64,000 bases of DNA from Jeotgalibaca sp052266715 (GTDB lineage Bacteria > Bacillota > Bacilli > Lactobacillales > Aerococcaceae), in NCBI GenBank assembly GCA_052266715.1, contig JBQPRB010000009.1. One strand, 5' to 3'. Of the stretch, positions 33,876 through 42,413 are shown one piece after another; position 1 is the first letter of the stretch, and every line of letters starts with the position of its first letter. The position numbers were made by a program, and so were the translations under genes. Below the pieces are notes generated by a model. The model saw nothing but the letters and a program-made list of their open reading frames with translations. It was not told where the DNA came from and did not search any database.

Positions 33876-34658
33876 ATGAAATATTACGATCAGCATATGC
33901 ATACTTATTATTCCTATGATAGTGAAGAACATTTTGAAAATTATCTACCCTTGGCGGACGATAAATTTCTGGTGACGACTGAGCATTTGGATTTTCATAA
34001 TCCTTATACGGGCTATCAGGATGACAGTCCGGATTACGAAGCTTATGCGGCGGAAATTGCTAAATTGAATGAGACTTACAATGGACGCATTTTAAAAGGA
34101 ATTGAAATCGGGTATACGCCGGGAGACCGAAATGAAATTCGCGATTATTTAAAAGGAAAGACCTATGATGTGATGCTGTTAAGTGTTCATCAAAATGGAA
34201 AATATGATTTCATGCAGAAAGAAATTTTGGAGCAAACTCTGGAAGAGACCTTGGAAGAATACTACTCTTTGATGCTAGCAGCCGTTACAGATTTTAAGGA
34301 AGCAAATATTTTGACGCATTTTGAGTATGGTTTACGTTTGTATGATGTGACTGTGGCTGATTTGGAAAAAGTAGAACCCTTATTGTTGCAAGTTTTTAAA
34401 AAGGCAGTAGAAAACAATTTGGCTTTCGAATTGAATAGCAAGAGCATGTTTAAATATGGAAATGCCCATCTTTATGAATATGGCATCGAATTGTATAAAG
34501 AGGCAGGTGGGACATTGTTTACGGTCGGGTCGGATGCACATGTGGCAGCTGATTATGAAGCCCACTTCGTGGACATGTTTGCCATGTTGGGTCGCCATGG
34601 CGTTGAGGAATTAGTTGTTTTCAAAAACCAGCAACCGACAATGGTAAAAAGACCTTAA
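33876..34658 (+). CDS. PHP-domain phosphoesterase (HisJ histidinol-phosphatase-like)
   Basis: A 260-aa PHP-domain protein with the metal motifs DQHMHTYYS near residue 5, TTEHLDF near 45, GIEIGY near 82, LLSVHQ near 107, THFEYG near 145 and VGSDAH near 218. HisJ-type enzymes dephosphorylate histidinol phosphate, but no his genes are near. Membership of the importer cluster suggests another phosphorylated substrate. GGAAGGGGAGG precedes the ATG. The gene ends next to the second inverted-repeat array. Confidence 0.82.
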   Translation: MKYYDQHMHTYYSYDSEEHFENYLPLADDKFLVTTEHLDFHNPYTGYQDDSPDYEAYAAEIAKLNETYNGRILKGIEIGYTPGDRNEIRDYLKGKTYDVMLLSVHQNGKYDFMQKEILEQTLEETLEEYYSLMLAAVTDFKEANILTHFEYGLRLYDVTVADLEKVEPLLLQVFKKAVENNLAFELNSKSMFKYGNAHLYEYGIELYKEAGGTLFTVGSDAHVAADYEAHFVDMFAMLGRHGVEELVVFKNQQPTMVKRP

Positions 34659-34666
34659 TGGGAAAT

Positions 34667-34807
34667 GTGATTACTCAAGAGACAAATTCGGCTTGAGTAA
34701 TCACTTTAGGCCCTGTAGTGATTACTCAAGCCGGAAAACCAATCTGAGTAATCACTTTTAGTCCTTTGATGATTACTCGAATGGAAAATACGATTTGAGT
34801 AATCACT
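34667..34807. repeat. Second array of three alternating inverted repeats, GTGATTACTC family
   Basis: GTGATTACTC-type units at 34667-34676, 34717-34727 and 34770-34778 alternate with GAGTAATCAC(T) at 34695-34704, 34746-34756 and 34797-34807. Period is about 50 nt, hairpin loops are 18 nt and the linkers between hairpins about 12 nt, the same layout as at 6137-6275. It lies between convergent genes. Loop sequences differ from those of the first array. Confidence 0.9.
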
Positions 34808-34870
34808 CAGGCTGCTGGAATCTGGTTTTCAAGTGTGAACCCAAACCTTAAAGATACAATAAGACCAATG

Positions 34871-34909
34871 AAAAATCAGCCGTAGGAATTTCCCACGGCT
34901 GATTTTTTC
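34871..34909. terminator. Terminator for the cupin gene (bidirectional)
   Basis: AAAAATCAGCCGTAGG pairs with CCCACGGCTGATTTTTT around a short loop (34871-34909), and T-runs exist on both strands. The region 34808-34870 between the repeat array and this hairpin shows nothing recognisable. Confidence 0.88.
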
Positions 34910-34917
34910 ATAAATTT

Positions 34918-35340
34918 TCAGTGTTCATTTGGATCATTTCGAGCATCTTCGTGTGTTGGATGAACCGTGCCTTCTACGTGGTCAGGACCTGCGTAAATGG
35001 TGTAAAGTTTAAGTGGTTTGTCACCGGTATTGGTGATGTTATGCCATACATCGGCTGGAACGAAAACGGCGTCATCATCGGTGACTTCTCTTTCAAAGTC
35101 TAAATTGTCTTCCGTTGGTCCCATTTGACAGAGACCACTTCCTTCTTCGATACGGATAAATTGGTCAATGCCTTTGTGCACTTCCAATCCGATATCATCG
35201 TTTGGTTCAATACTCATGACAGTTACTTGTAGTTTTTCGCCAGTCCAAATAGTTGTGCGGTAGTTTTCGTTATCCTCAGTTAAGTCTTCAATATTTACAA
35301 CATGAGGTTTCTTGCCATAGTCTTTTTCATCAATTGCCAT
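34918..35340 (-). CDS. Cupin-domain protein
   Basis: A 140-aa single-domain cupin. The two metal-binding motifs are visible: GLEVHKGIDQFIRIEEGSG (His, with Gln/Glu) near residue 50-68 and PADVWHNITNTGD near residue 97. The acidic C-terminal tail is usual for this small stand-alone family. Substrate and reaction are unknown; related proteins are linked to mannose-6-phosphate isomerase-like folds and stress responses. The start ATG 35340 has AGGAGG upstream. It has its own terminator. Confidence 0.82.
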   Translation of the reverse strand: MAIDEKDYGKKPHVVNIEDLTEDNENYRTTIWTGEKLQVTVMSIEPNDDIGLEVHKGIDQFIRIEEGSGLCQMGPTEDNLDFEREVTDDDAVFVPADVWHNITNTGDKPLKLYTIYAGPDHVEGTVHPTHEDARNDPNEH

Positions 35341-35400
35341 GATTTATTCCTCCTATTTGGTATTGAATAATAATAATTATCATCTACTTCCAATTATAGG

Positions 35401-36297
35401 CTAAACAGGCGGGTTATCAAATGAAACGCTTTCTTTGTTTGATGCCAGAAGTTCCTTCAGGGCAAGCGTTGCCGGTTTCGCAGGTCTTCCCAATACTTTT
35501 TCTAAATCATTGGATTTGATTGCTAACTGGCCTTCGCGGATGTCTCTTTGAATCATCATGACAAAGGCAATACTTTCTGCGGGGACGCCGTGCACTTTCA
35601 AATCATTTTGGTATTCCCCATCATCCAAAGCCAAGGATCGGAACTTTTTCCCGGTGGCTACCCTGAGTGCAGCCGCCAAATCGGCATAGGTAATCAGCGG
35701 TCCTCCTAATTCCAGAACTTCTCCAGACAGGAATTTTCCGGTCAGGACATTCCCGGCCGCTTCCGCATATTCTTTTTTCAAAGCCCATCCAACCCGGCCG
35801 TCTTCTGCGGAGTAGGTGAAGGCACCGCCGTTCAACGCCGTTTCGTAAGTCGCCATTTCATTTTCGAAATACCAATTGTTGCGGAGGAAGGTGTGTGGAA
35901 TGCCAGACTCTTTCAAAAGTGTTTCTGTCAGGATATGATCTTGGGCGAGCGGGCTGGTTGATTTAGTAGCATTCGGGAAGCTCGTGTAGGCGATGAAGCC
36001 GATCCCGGTTTCCTTGGCGGCGGCCACGACGTTTTTATGTTGGTCACCGCGGGAAACGGCTTCCCCGGGCTGCGAGGAAACGAAAAGCATGCGATCGATG
36101 CCAGCAAAGGCTGCCAACAAACTATCATAGTCGGCAAAGTCGGCTATCCGCGTTTCGATTCCTTGTTCTCGGAAAGGAGCTGCTTTTGCTTCGGAACGTG
36201 CCAGGACGACGATATCCTCCAAAGCGACTTGTTGTTTCAAAAAAGACAGGGCATAGGTTCCAAATCCGCCGGTTGCGCCAGTTAATAGATACTTCAT
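35401..36297 (-). CDS. NmrA-like NAD(P)-binding oxidoreductase (QorB-type)
   Basis: A 298-aa atypical short-chain dehydrogenase. The N-terminal motif LLTGATGGFGTYALSFL binds NAD(P). DRMLFVSS, IAYTSFPNA and FLRNNWYFEN match the NmrA/QorB group, in which some members are NADPH:quinone or azo reductases and others redox sensors lacking catalysis. The start ATG 36297 is favoured over 36306 because AAAGG lies just upstream and the Rossmann strand begins immediately. It has no obvious operon partner. Confidence 0.82.
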   Translation of the reverse strand: MKYLLTGATGGFGTYALSFLKQQVALEDIVVLARSEAKAAPFREQGIETRIADFADYDSLLAAFAGIDRMLFVSSQPGEAVSRGDQHKNVVAAAKETGIGFIAYTSFPNATKSTSPLAQDHILTETLLKESGIPHTFLRNNWYFENEMATYETALNGGAFTYSAEDGRVGWALKKEYAEAAGNVLTGKFLSGEVLELGGPLITYADLAAALRVATGKKFRSLALDDGEYQNDLKVHGVPAESIAFVMMIQRDIREGQLAIKSNDLEKVLGRPAKPATLALKELLASNKESVSFDNPPV

Positions 36298-36431
36298 ATT
36301 TATCAACCTTTCTCTTTTGATTTGTTGGCCTAAGCATAGATGAATGGAAGCTTCATGTAAAGTAAGTCAAGTGGCGTTGGAATACTTCTATGGTAAAATA
36401 AAAACAGGAAACAAATACAAGGAGTGATAAT

Positions 36432-37256
36432 GTGAACAAGACAATAACATTGGCAAATGGTAACAATATTCCGATTCTGGGTTATGGAACATGGCGGAAT
36501 GTTGATCCGAAAGAATGCGTCGATGGCGTAAAATGGGCTCTAGAGTATGGGTACCGCCATATCGATACAGCACAAATGTATGGAAATGAAGAGTTGGTTG
36601 GTGAAGGGATGCGCTTGAGCGGTGTGCCGCGTGAAGAAATTTTCTTGACCAGCAAGCTTGATAATCCAGACCATGGCTACGAAAATGCCAAACGTACCAT
36701 TGACGAGTCTTTGGAACGTTTGGGAACAGATTATCTGGATTTATTTTTGATTCACTGGCCGGAAGTGGCGGGCCATGAAGAGGATTGGCAAGCAGACAAC
36801 ATCGAAACATGGCGAGCACTAGAAGACGCCTATGAAGCGGGCAAGTTGAAAGCCATAGGTGTCAGCAACTTCAAGGTCAAACATTTGGAAAACTTATTGC
36901 CAAATTGTCGTATTGCGCCAATGGTCAATCAAATTCGGTTGCATCCTGGTTTGAATCAAGAAGACACTGTAAAAATGAGCCGTGAAGCAGGAATGGTAAT
37001 TGAAGCATGGTCACCATTGTCCCCTATCCCGCAAATGGAAGAGGATGAGGCCGTTAATGCGATGACTGAGAAATATCAAAAATCCATCGCGCAACTGTTG
37101 CTTCGCTACTGTGTCCAAAAAGGTTATGTACCTTTGACAAAATCTGTCAACAAAGATCGCATTCGTGAAAATGCAGCGATTTTTAATTTCCAAATCGACG
37201 AGGAAGATATGGCTTACTTCGATCAATGGCAATGGCAAGGCGAATTATTCTTCTAA
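36432..37256 (+). CDS. Aldo/keto reductase
   Basis: A 274-aa NADPH-dependent aldo/keto reductase of the 2,5-diketogluconate/methylglyoxal reductase type. Catalytic residues are in place: Asp and Tyr in HIDTAQMYGNEE near residue 45, Lys in LTSKLDNPDHG near 72 and His in LIHWPE near 107; the cofactor loop is seen as PLTKSVNKDRIREN. The GTG start at 36432 follows AAGGAGTG. It is followed by a strong terminator and is probably monocistronic. Confidence 0.92.
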   Translation: MNKTITLANGNNIPILGYGTWRNVDPKECVDGVKWALEYGYRHIDTAQMYGNEELVGEGMRLSGVPREEIFLTSKLDNPDHGYENAKRTIDESLERLGTDYLDLFLIHWPEVAGHEEDWQADNIETWRALEDAYEAGKLKAIGVSNFKVKHLENLLPNCRIAPMVNQIRLHPGLNQEDTVKMSREAGMVIEAWSPLSPIPQMEEDEAVNAMTEKYQKSIAQLLLRYCVQKGYVPLTKSVNKDRIRENAAIFNFQIDEEDMAYFDQWQWQGELFF

Positions 37257-37263
37257 TAGCAGT

Positions 37264-37305
37264 AAAGCACCCGATTTTCTATCTGAAAATCGGGTGCTTT
37301 TTTTG
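37264..37305 (+). terminator. Terminator of aldo/keto reductase gene
   Basis: AAAGCACCCGATTTT (37264-37278) pairs with AAAATCGGGTGCTTT (37286-37300), then more T. Confidence 0.92.
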
Positions 37306-37365
37306 GTTAGGATAAGAGAAATACAGACTCACTCTCAATAATTAAGAATTTTATAAAGTGTTCGC

Positions 37366-37395
37366 TTTACAAAACAGAACTTATGTTCGTATAAT
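37366..37395 (+). promoter_or_regulatory. SOS promoter with LexA (DinR) box
   Basis: TTTACA (37366-37371), an 18-nt spacer and a perfect TATAAT (37390-37395). The spacer holds AGAACTTATGTTCG (37376-37389), which matches the Gram-positive LexA box (CGAAC, 4 nt, GTTCG) at all but the first base. LexA bound here would block the promoter, so the polymerase gene is predicted to be DNA-damage inducible. Confidence 0.82.
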
Positions 37396-37412
37396 GAGGT
37401 GAGGTGATTTTT

Positions 37413-38774
37413 ATGTATGAGACAGAGTTGATATTTGATTACGCAAAAGAACCAAGTCGGGACATTCTCTGTATTGACTGTAAATCATTTTATGCCAGTG
37501 TAGAGTGTGTCGAACGCAAAATGGATCCGCTCACTGCAAAGCTCGTCGTCATGTCCTATCCATCAGAAGATAAAAGTCAGCGGGGAAGCGGCTTGATCCT
37601 CGCATCATCGCCTGCAGCGAAAAAAGCGTATAACATTTCCAATATCAGCCGAGCACGGGACTTACCGTTTCCTTACCCAAAAGATTTAGTGATCGCAGCC
37701 CCACGAATGCGTCTTTATATGCAAAAAAACATGGAAATCAATGCCATTTATAAAAAATACGCGGATGAATCCAATCATCATGTTTACTCAATTGACGAAA
37801 GCTTCGTGGATGTTACGGGTGCTTTGCGTTTATTTAAATTTGCGAATGCCTACGAAATCGCCCGCGCTATCCAAGCCGAAGTCCATAAACAAACCGGAAT
37901 CTATACGGTGGTTGGAATTGGCGACAATCCATTGTTGGCGAAACTCGCTTTGGATAATGCTGCCAAACATGCTCCCAACCGCATTGCCGAATGGCGTTAT
38001 CAAGATGTTCCCGATACGGTTTGGAAAATTCATGACATGACTGACTTTTGGGGAATCGCTAAACGAACGGCCAAACGATTGCATAGTATGGGGATTCACA
38101 CTATTTATGATCTTGCCCATGCGAACTTTTATGACTTAAAAGACCGACTGGGAGTGATTGGAGCGCAACTCTATGCCCATAGTTGGGGGATTGATCGTAG
38201 CTTCTTAGGAGATACTATTAAACCAAGTTCAAAATCAATCGGGAATAGCCAGGTCTTGAATCGGGACTATACGAAGCGATCGGAAATGGAAATCGTGATA
38301 CGCGAAATGGGCGATCAAGTCGCCACGCGATTGCGGCAATCAGGTGCCAAGACACAAGTTGTCAGTTTGTGGATTGGGTACAGTATCGGTTATTTCGACC
38401 AAAACGGCAAAACCAGTTTCCACCAACAAGTGAAAGTGTTACCGACTAACTCTTCAAAAGAAATAATCGCCTGTTTACTTCGTATTTTTGATGCTCACTA
38501 CACCGGTCAGCATATTCGCAATATCGGTGTCAATACCGGTAACCTTGTTTATACGGATGCCTTGCAATTGGATTTGTTCGCGGAACCTGAAGAACAAGTA
38601 AAGGACGTAAAGGTAGACCAAATTATTGATACAGTCCGAAAAAAATATGGTTTTAAATCGCTTGTACGCGCGGTCAGCGCCCTGGAAGGGGGACGGGCCA
38701 TTGCCCGTAGTTCACTGGTGGGTGGACATGCTGGCGGAATGGCAGGGCTGGAAGAAGGTGACGATCGTGATTAG
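37413..38774 (+). CDS. Y-family DNA polymerase (UvrX/UmuC-like)
   Basis: A 453-aa translesion polymerase of the UmuC/UvrX group common on Gram-positive chromosomes, plasmids and prophages. Palm carboxylates are seen in CIDCKSFYASVECVE near residue 22 and YSIDESFVDVT near 128. The steric-gate region, helix-hairpin-helix (FWGIAKRTAKRLHSMGI) and little-finger domain follow. ATG 37413 is used because GAGGTGAGGTGA lies just upstream. The SOS promoter and the overlapping YolD-like gene match the usual pairing. Confidence 0.92.
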   Translation: MYETELIFDYAKEPSRDILCIDCKSFYASVECVERKMDPLTAKLVVMSYPSEDKSQRGSGLILASSPAAKKAYNISNISRARDLPFPYPKDLVIAAPRMRLYMQKNMEINAIYKKYADESNHHVYSIDESFVDVTGALRLFKFANAYEIARAIQAEVHKQTGIYTVVGIGDNPLLAKLALDNAAKHAPNRIAEWRYQDVPDTVWKIHDMTDFWGIAKRTAKRLHSMGIHTIYDLAHANFYDLKDRLGVIGAQLYAHSWGIDRSFLGDTIKPSSKSIGNSQVLNRDYTKRSEMEIVIREMGDQVATRLRQSGAKTQVVSLWIGYSIGYFDQNGKTSFHQQVKVLPTNSSKEIIACLLRIFDAHYTGQHIRNIGVNTGNLVYTDALQLDLFAEPEEQVKDVKVDQIIDTVRKKYGFKSLVRAVSALEGGRAIARSSLVGGHAGGMAGLEEGDDRD

Positions 38775-39243
38775 ACGAACTCCCAAAAAATTCCAGGATT
38801 ACAATGATTATCATGACCGCGGCTTCATGAAGTGGATTACCGCTTTTGCGATGGAAGAACTTATGAGAGGGATTAAACAAAATCAAAAAGAAGCCATGAA
38901 GAATAACGCTGTTTTGCCGAAAATGACTCCCGAAGAAATAGATGCCAAACTGGCTGAAGCGTCTCATACCAAGCGACCCATTTCCATTCAATTGAACCAA
39001 AAGGATAAATGGGGCCGTCAGACTGATTCGATAGAAGGCCGATTCCAGGGTTATCTGCCGGGGGGTCAAATAAAGATTGAGGATCGGTGGCTGGCGTTAC
39101 AAGACATCCGAAATATTACTTTTTTGAATGAGGGGAAATGGTCCCAGATTACACCCTTTAAAAAGGCCGAATCGTTCCGGGTGGAGGAACCGGAAATAAA
39201 ATTGGTGGATGACTTCAGCCAAGATGGTGAATGGATTGAATGA
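38767..39243 (+). CDS. YolD-like protein
   Basis: A 158-aa protein of the YolD-like family. In its C-terminal half, ISIQLNQKDKWGRQTDSIEGRF and IKIEDRWLALQDI are the conserved core of the family. YolD proteins usually sit next to UmuC/UvrX polymerases and are thought to act with them in the way UmuD does in Proteobacteria; that role is inferred. The GTG at 38767 overlaps the polymerase stop by 8 nt, with GAAGAAGGTG upstream; GTG 38758 is an alternative start. Confidence 0.8.
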   Translation: MIRRTPKKFQDYNDYHDRGFMKWITAFAMEELMRGIKQNQKEAMKNNAVLPKMTPEEIDAKLAEASHTKRPISIQLNQKDKWGRQTDSIEGRFQGYLPGGQIKIEDRWLALQDIRNITFLNEGKWSQITPFKKAESFRVEEPEIKLVDDFSQDGEWIE

Positions 39244-39314
39244 CGTATGATTTCAGTTGTTTGCCCCTTCATTGTATGCCATAATTATTGAATATTAGGT
39301 TGAAGGAGGTACCC

Positions 39315-41030
39315 ATGTTAAAACGATTTTTTAAATATTATCGTCCTTATAAAGGGCTTTTCATCTTGGATTTTTCGAGTGCGGTTATTGCGGCTGTTTT
39401 GGAATTAGCTTTCCCGGTTGCCGTAAATAGCGTCATCGATACTATTTTACCGTCCGGGGACTGGAACCGTATCATTACTGCTTCCATCTTTCTCCTGCTT
39501 TTATATATTATTAATACCTTTTTGCAATTCGTTGTTATTTATTTTGGTCACCGCTTAGGAATAAATATTGAGACAGATATGCGTCAAGACCTTTTTAACC
39601 ATCTACAAAGACAGTCATTCAGCTATTATGACAATAACAAAACCGGGAAATTAATGACCCGCTTAACGTCGGATTTACAGGAAATATCGGAAGTGGCCCA
39701 TCATGGTCCTGAAGATATTTTCATTACTTTAATTACCTTGGTGGGTGCCTTTTTACTTATGTTGCGTGTCCACACGAATCTCGCCATCGCGACCATTGTA
39801 CTGATTCCTTTTATTATGTTTGCTGTTTCTTTCTTCAACAAGAAAATGACGGCAGTAAATACACGGATTTTCGAAAATCTCGGGGAATTTAATGCTGGTA
39901 TCGAAGCAACTGTGAGTGGTGTGCGTGTTGTTCAGGCCTTCGCGAACGAAGCGTATGAGTCAGAACGATTTAAAGGCTTGAATAACCTTTATCGCCGGGC
40001 AAGGTTGACCTTTTACAAAACCATGGGCATTAGTTCTTCTTACAACTATTTGATGATTCGTCTCATCAATTTATTTGCGCTCTTCTTTGGTTCTTATTAC
40101 ACGATTCAAGGAGAATTGAGTTACGGGGATTTTGTTGGCTTTATCTTGCTATCAAATATTTTTGTTCGTCCCATCGAAAAAGTGAACAACATGATTGAGC
40201 AATATCCGAAAGGGATTGCCGGTTTCAAACGCTTTACTGAAGAAATCGATCGTGATCTTGAAATAGTTGATAAATCGGATGCCATTTCCGTTCAACATTT
40301 AGATGGCAATATCGTTTACAAAAATGTTTCCTTTTCATATGACGGTTCAACCCCTGTATTGGAAAATGTCGATTTAACCGTTCAGGCAGGAGAAACGGTG
40401 GCTTTCGTTGGACCAAGTGGTGGAGGTAAAACGACGATTTGTAACCTCTTGCCTCGTTTTTATGAAGTAACTTCTGGCAATATCACTATTGATGGCATCA
40501 ATATCCAGGACATGACGATGCATTCCTTGCGTAACCAAATTGGTGTCGTTCAACAGGACGTATACTTATTCCCTGGTACGATTCGCGAGAACATCCGTTA
40601 TGGGAAATTGGATGCGACAGAGGATGAAATCAAGCAAGCCGCAGTCTTGGCTAATTTGGAACATGTCATCAGGAATATGCCGGAAGGTTTGGATACGGTT
40701 ATCGGGGAACGCGGGGTTAAACTATCGGGTGGGCAGAAACAGCGTCTTTCCATTGCGCGTATGTTCTTGAAAAATCCGCCTATTTTGATTTTAGATGAAG
40801 CGACGTCTGCTTTAGACACCGAAACTGAACAAGTTATCCAAGAGTCACTGGATTCCTTGGCGGTAGGGCGGACGACCTTGATTATCGCCCATCGTCTAGC
40901 AACCATCAAACATGCTACCCGTATTGTCGTAGTGAGCGATCACGGTATAGCTGAACAAGGAACACATGAAGAATTGTTGGCTCTTAACGGTGCTTACCGT
41001 CGTTTGTACGAGGCACAGTTTTTAGCATAA
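39315..41030 (+). CDS. ABC transporter with fused permease and ATPase (exporter type)
   Basis: A 571-aa half-transporter: an N-terminal six-helix exporter domain (about residues 1-310) and a C-terminal ATPase with Walker A GPSGGGKTT, Q-loop VVQQDVYLFPGTI, signature LSGGQKQRLSIARM, Walker B ILILDEATSALD and His switch IIAHRLATI. It would work as a homodimer and resembles multidrug/lipid exporters (MsbA/LmrA/YfiB-like). ATG 39315 follows GAAGGAGGT. Monocistronic with a strong terminator; the substrate is unknown. Confidence 0.9.
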   Translation: MLKRFFKYYRPYKGLFILDFSSAVIAAVLELAFPVAVNSVIDTILPSGDWNRIITASIFLLLLYIINTFLQFVVIYFGHRLGINIETDMRQDLFNHLQRQSFSYYDNNKTGKLMTRLTSDLQEISEVAHHGPEDIFITLITLVGAFLLMLRVHTNLAIATIVLIPFIMFAVSFFNKKMTAVNTRIFENLGEFNAGIEATVSGVRVVQAFANEAYESERFKGLNNLYRRARLTFYKTMGISSSYNYLMIRLINLFALFFGSYYTIQGELSYGDFVGFILLSNIFVRPIEKVNNMIEQYPKGIAGFKRFTEEIDRDLEIVDKSDAISVQHLDGNIVYKNVSFSYDGSTPVLENVDLTVQAGETVAFVGPSGGGKTTICNLLPRFYEVTSGNITIDGINIQDMTMHSLRNQIGVVQQDVYLFPGTIRENIRYGKLDATEDEIKQAAVLANLEHVIRNMPEGLDTVIGERGVKLSGGQKQRLSIARMFLKNPPILILDEATSALDTETEQVIQESLDSLAVGRTTLIIAHRLATIKHATRIVVVSDHGIAEQGTHEELLALNGAYRRLYEAQFLA

Positions 41031-41046
41031 ATTACTGATTATCTAC

Positions 41047-41096
41047 ACGCACAAAAATAACCGCCCTGTACCAACAAGGCGGTTATTTTTGTGCGT
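41047..41096. terminator. Bidirectional terminator between ABC exporter gene and mtaD
   Basis: A perfect 19-bp stem, ACGCACAAAAATAACCGCC (41047-41065) with its complement at 41078-41096, with A- and T-runs inside the stem. It serves both convergent genes. Confidence 0.9.
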
Positions 41097-41097
41097 T

Positions 41098-42411
41098 CTA
41101 TTTTTTTCGCTTGTCTACTTCTTGCCGAAAGTGCATCATTTCTGCGTCCAAATGTGAACGCAGGGTAGGTAAATTTGCTCGGACAAGTTGTTTTTCTTTA
41201 ACCACTTGACTGCCGGCCACAAAAACATCCCGGACATTATGCGCTTGGGCTGAATAGACCAAGACAGCATACGGATCGAAAATAGGGAACATGTTGACGG
41301 AATCTGTCTCGATTAAGGTGATGTCTGCTTGCTTACCTGGTTCAAGTGACCCAATCAACTGATTCATACCCAGTGCTTCTGCTCCCCCGATTGTCGCTAA
41401 GCGGACAATTTCCTTTGTCGGAAAAGCTGCGCGGTCTTTCAATGCGGTCTTGTGAAAATAGGCAACCATTTTCATTTGGGAAAATAAATCCAGTGTATTG
41501 CCGCTGCTTGGCCCATCTGTTCCCAAGCCGACCCGAACCCCTGCATCCAACATTGCCTGAACAGGTGCGATTCCTTTAGCTGACTTGGTGTTGGCACCGA
41601 TGCAATGAGCAACGGCTGCATTTTGCTTTTTTAAGAGGGAGATGTCATCGGCTGTTGCAAAAATGCAGTGGGCTGCTAACGTTCGTTCCGTTAGAATACC
41701 TAAATCGTTCAAATAAGCAATTGGGGTTTGATCGTAGTCCAGTTGGTATTTTTCCATTTCAAATGTCATTTCACTGACGTGAAGGGAAAAAGGGACATCA
41801 TATTTTTCCGCTAAATCGAACGCTTGCTTTAATGAGTCCGGGCTGTTCGTATAGGGCGCATGTGGTGCAACTGCGGGTGTTATCAATGGATGATCCAACC
41901 ATTTGGGAATGAATGTTGCTGCATAATCCAGTCCGCCATAAGGTTTTTCAGAATCAGGTGCTTCTTCCAGTACAGTTTCAGCCAGGATGGCGCGTGCGCC
42001 CATTTCATCAGTTGCTTTTGCCAACTCATTTTCAAAATAATACATATCGAAAAAGGTCGTAATACCTGCCAGCTGCATCTCCGCAATTGCATACTTTCCA
42101 CTGTGATAGGCCAAGGTATCCGTCATACACGCTTGCTCCAATGGAAACAAAAACCGGGTTAAACGATCGGGTGTATCATCGCCTAATGAGCGGAAAGGGA
42201 CCATGCCAATATGCGTATGGGTATTCACCATTCCTGGTATAGCAATGGCCCCTTTTCCGTCAATCACGCGTTCGTAGGTTTCTTCAGGCAGTTGTGCCAT
42301 TGCTCCGACTGCTGTAATAACATCGTCAGAAAAACTGATAAAGCCAGGATTGTATTCAGTAAAGTTTTCATCCATCGTCAAAATATGGACATTCGTAATT
42401 AATGTTTTCAT
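41098..42411 (-). CDS. mtaD: 5-methylthioadenosine/S-adenosylhomocysteine deaminase-type amidohydrolase
   Basis: A 437-aa amidohydrolase of the TrzN/MTA-SAH deaminase group. Metal ligands are seen in PGMVNTHTHIGMV near residue 66, FSLHVSE near 220, AAHCIF near 247 and the Asp in GLGTDGPSS near 302. The family deaminates methylthioadenosine, S-adenosylhomocysteine or adenosine. It starts 2 nt after the adenine deaminase gene, so both purine deaminases are in one operon. Related guanine or hydroxy-atrazine deaminases are the alternatives; the neighbour supports an adenine-derived substrate. Confidence 0.82.
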   Translation of the reverse strand: MKTLITNVHILTMDENFTEYNPGFISFSDDVITAVGAMAQLPEETYERVIDGKGAIAIPGMVNTHTHIGMVPFRSLGDDTPDRLTRFLFPLEQACMTDTLAYHSGKYAIAEMQLAGITTFFDMYYFENELAKATDEMGARAILAETVLEEAPDSEKPYGGLDYAATFIPKWLDHPLITPAVAPHAPYTNSPDSLKQAFDLAEKYDVPFSLHVSEMTFEMEKYQLDYDQTPIAYLNDLGILTERTLAAHCIFATADDISLLKKQNAAVAHCIGANTKSAKGIAPVQAMLDAGVRVGLGTDGPSSGNTLDLFSQMKMVAYFHKTALKDRAAFPTKEIVRLATIGGAEALGMNQLIGSLEPGKQADITLIETDSVNMFPIFDPYAVLVYSAQAHNVRDVFVAGSQVVKEKQLVRANLPTLRSHLDAEMMHFRQEVDKRKK

Positions 42412-42413
42412 TT

